Assembly: GCF_000264945.2 (NCBI RefSeq)
Contig: NZ_CP013070.1
Coordinates: 3,038,001-3,102,000 of the forward strand
From: Sphingobium indicum B90A
GTDB taxonomy: Bacteria > Pseudomonadota > Alphaproteobacteria > Sphingomonadales > Sphingomonadaceae
Reading direction: 5' to 3'
Length of the DNA: 64,000 nt
Below are positions 63,233 to 64,000 of this stretch, piece by piece. Position 1 is the first letter of the stretch. Every line of letters begins with the position of its first letter. Both the position numbers and the translations under genes were made by a program. The notes below the pieces were generated by a model that made no database searches, was not told the origin of the DNA, and saw only the letters and a list, made by a program, of their open reading frames with translations.

Positions 63233-63614
63233 GTCGGGCCGATCCTGCTCGCTGGCGTGCGCCGTTTTTTTTCACGGTCATTGAGTGACGATCGAGGAAA
63301 CGCCAGATGGTGCTCGGTGCGAATACGACCCCATGCTCCGATCGAAGCATCTCGGCCAGTTCAACAAGCGTGATGTCCACCTGCTCCTCGATCGCACCTA
63401 GAATGACATCGCGATGGCCTTCAATCCGGCGGGACCGCATGTCGCCGCCTTGGAACTTGGCACGCGTCGATCCGGTCTCCCGCCATTCGCGGACCCATCG
63501 GATCACACTTGCCGCCGCAACTCCAAAACGCTCCGCAGCCGCGCGCCGCGAAAGGCCGCCATCAACCGCTGCAATCACCCGCGTGCGCAGATCCTCTGAA
63601 ATGGACTTCGTCAT
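63192..63614 (-). CDS. IS630-family transposase, DNA-binding part (orfA)
   Basis: From ATG 63614: [37 protein letters not shown] is the helix-turn-helix, followed by [28 protein letters not shown], as in IS630 elements. The frame ends at 63192 after running past the A8 run, where a +1 (or -2) shift would continue into orfB. Confidence 0.85.
   Translation of the reverse strand: MTKSISEDLRTRVIAAVDGGLSRRAAAERFGVAAASVIRWVREWRETGSTRAKFQGGDMRSRRIEGHRDVILGAIEEQVDITLVELAEMLRSEHGVVFAPSTIWRFLDRHSMTVKKNGARQRAGSARRARAAARMVQGST
63265..63272 (-). other. A8 slippery run joining orfA and orfB
   Basis: GTGAAAAAAAACGGC on the minus strand. Reading seven A instead of eight gives the continuous [14 protein letters not shown] junction seen in IS630 transposases. 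Programmed frameshifting, transcript slippage or a plain mutation would all fit. Confidence 0.65.
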
Positions 63615-63723
63615 GCCAGGCTGGCCTCCTCGTCCAGCTGACATCTTGAATCAGATTTCCCAACGAAAGGGAATCCTCCCCGATTCAGTCAGGTCCGATT
63701 ATGCTCTATCATGGAGATACCAT

Positions 63724-63996
63724 CATGGCGCTCACCGCAATGGCAATAAATGCGGCAAAACCAAGGGATATCCGCTCATTGGCAGCCGGCCTACCGCAGA
63801 CTTTACTGCACCCGAACTGCTGGAAGTCCTCCGCGCTGTTGAGGTTCGCGGGCGGTATGAGACGGCAAACCGCCTCCGCAGCACCTTCGGCACGATCTTT
63901 CGCTACGCGATCGTCACCGGGCGGGCGCAGCGAGACGTAGCCGTTGATCTTCGCGGTGCGCTGATAATACCGAAGCCGGTCTGCAGAGCTGCATAG
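63724..63996 (+). pseudogene. tyrosine integrase remnant with internal deletion
   Basis: Frame 1 gives MALTAMAINAAKPRD, the usual N-terminus of P4-type integrases. Frame 2, from about 63765, gives YPLIGSRPTADFTAPELLEV, normally found about 120 residues later, then LLEVLRAVEVRGRYETA and FRYAIVTGRAQRDVAVDLRGAL. An out-of-frame deletion joins them, and a further frameshift gives a stop at 63996 near PKPVCRAA. The catalytic Arg and Tyr regions are not seen before the window ends. Confidence 0.75.
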
Positions 63997-64000
63997 ACCA

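Larger units (their letters stand above)
62651..63708 (-). mobile_element. IS630-family insertion sequence, complete with TA target duplication
   Basis: Ends match: TAGAGCAGAATCCGATC on the left and, read inward, TAGAGCATAATCGGACC on the right, with TA at both outer ends as the IS630 target duplication. It carries a two-frame transposase on the minus strand. The empty site would read AAAATAC-TA-TCATGGAG, placing the insertion 15 bases before the integrase start. Confidence 0.88.

Overview
The window looks like a chromosomal segment of a sphingomonad (Alphaproteobacteria, Sphingomonadaceae, probably Sphingobium or a close relative). The evidence is high GC, strongly GC3-biased codons, frequent GTG/TTG starts, the order infA-maf-RNase E/G-yacG, the cell-cycle regulator SciP, COQ9, a UrcA-family protein, a K+-independent H+-pyrophosphatase, and intergenic DNA packed with short palindromic repeats. 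Nearly all of it is housekeeping and vitamin or cofactor metabolism. Only the last 1.5 kb, after tRNA-Phe, is clearly mobile DNA. Assignments rest on reading the sequence and on family knowledge; no database search was run.

Layout. 1-5 kb: 5' end of an acyl-CoA synthetase, HisN-type phosphatase, VOC protein, small membrane protein, prs and nadE. 5-16 kb: gltX, alpha/beta hydrolase, hemC-hemD-mitofilin-like operon, tsaD-gpsA, a lipid-linked oligosaccharide flippase, adenosine kinase, an EI24 membrane protein with a small lipoprotein. 16-24 kb: queG, a NatAB-like ABC exporter, a Tat-type MsrB, then a GT-C/GtrA/flavoprotein cluster that may make or transfer surface sugars, and a UrcA protein. 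24-31 kb: purH, ssb, feoA-feoB with a Fur-like box, COQ9, an ene-reductase. 31-36 kb: riboflavin operon ribD-ribE-ribB-ribH behind a TonB gene. 36-43 kb: DUF445 protein, RND efflux pair, two GlsB/YeaQ proteins, sciP. 44-51 kb: mnmA, hisG-hisD-nusB-thiL, hppA. 51-62 kb: S9 peptidase, DUF2490 barrel, bioF-bioD, M13 peptidase, DUF4168 protein, bioA, infA-maf-RNase-yacG. 62.4-64 kb: tRNA-Phe, an IS630-family element and a deleted tyrosine integrase.

The most unusual features are in the riboflavin operon. The RibB protein has an N-terminal helix-turn-helix and a C-terminal GTP-cyclohydrolase II-like domain without the zinc cysteines. Three copies of an ATAATCACAT-type half-site lie just upstream of its start, which suggests an enzyme that may regulate its own operon.

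Second theme: several distinct families of palindromic repeats sit between genes and inside operons. Two families (36218-36362, and 24021-24118 plus 33529-33634) have TA-bounded ends. The second family shares its TAGAGC terminus with the full IS630 element at 62651-63708, so they look like IS630-derived miniature elements. Two of these copies supply the stop codon of the adjacent gene.
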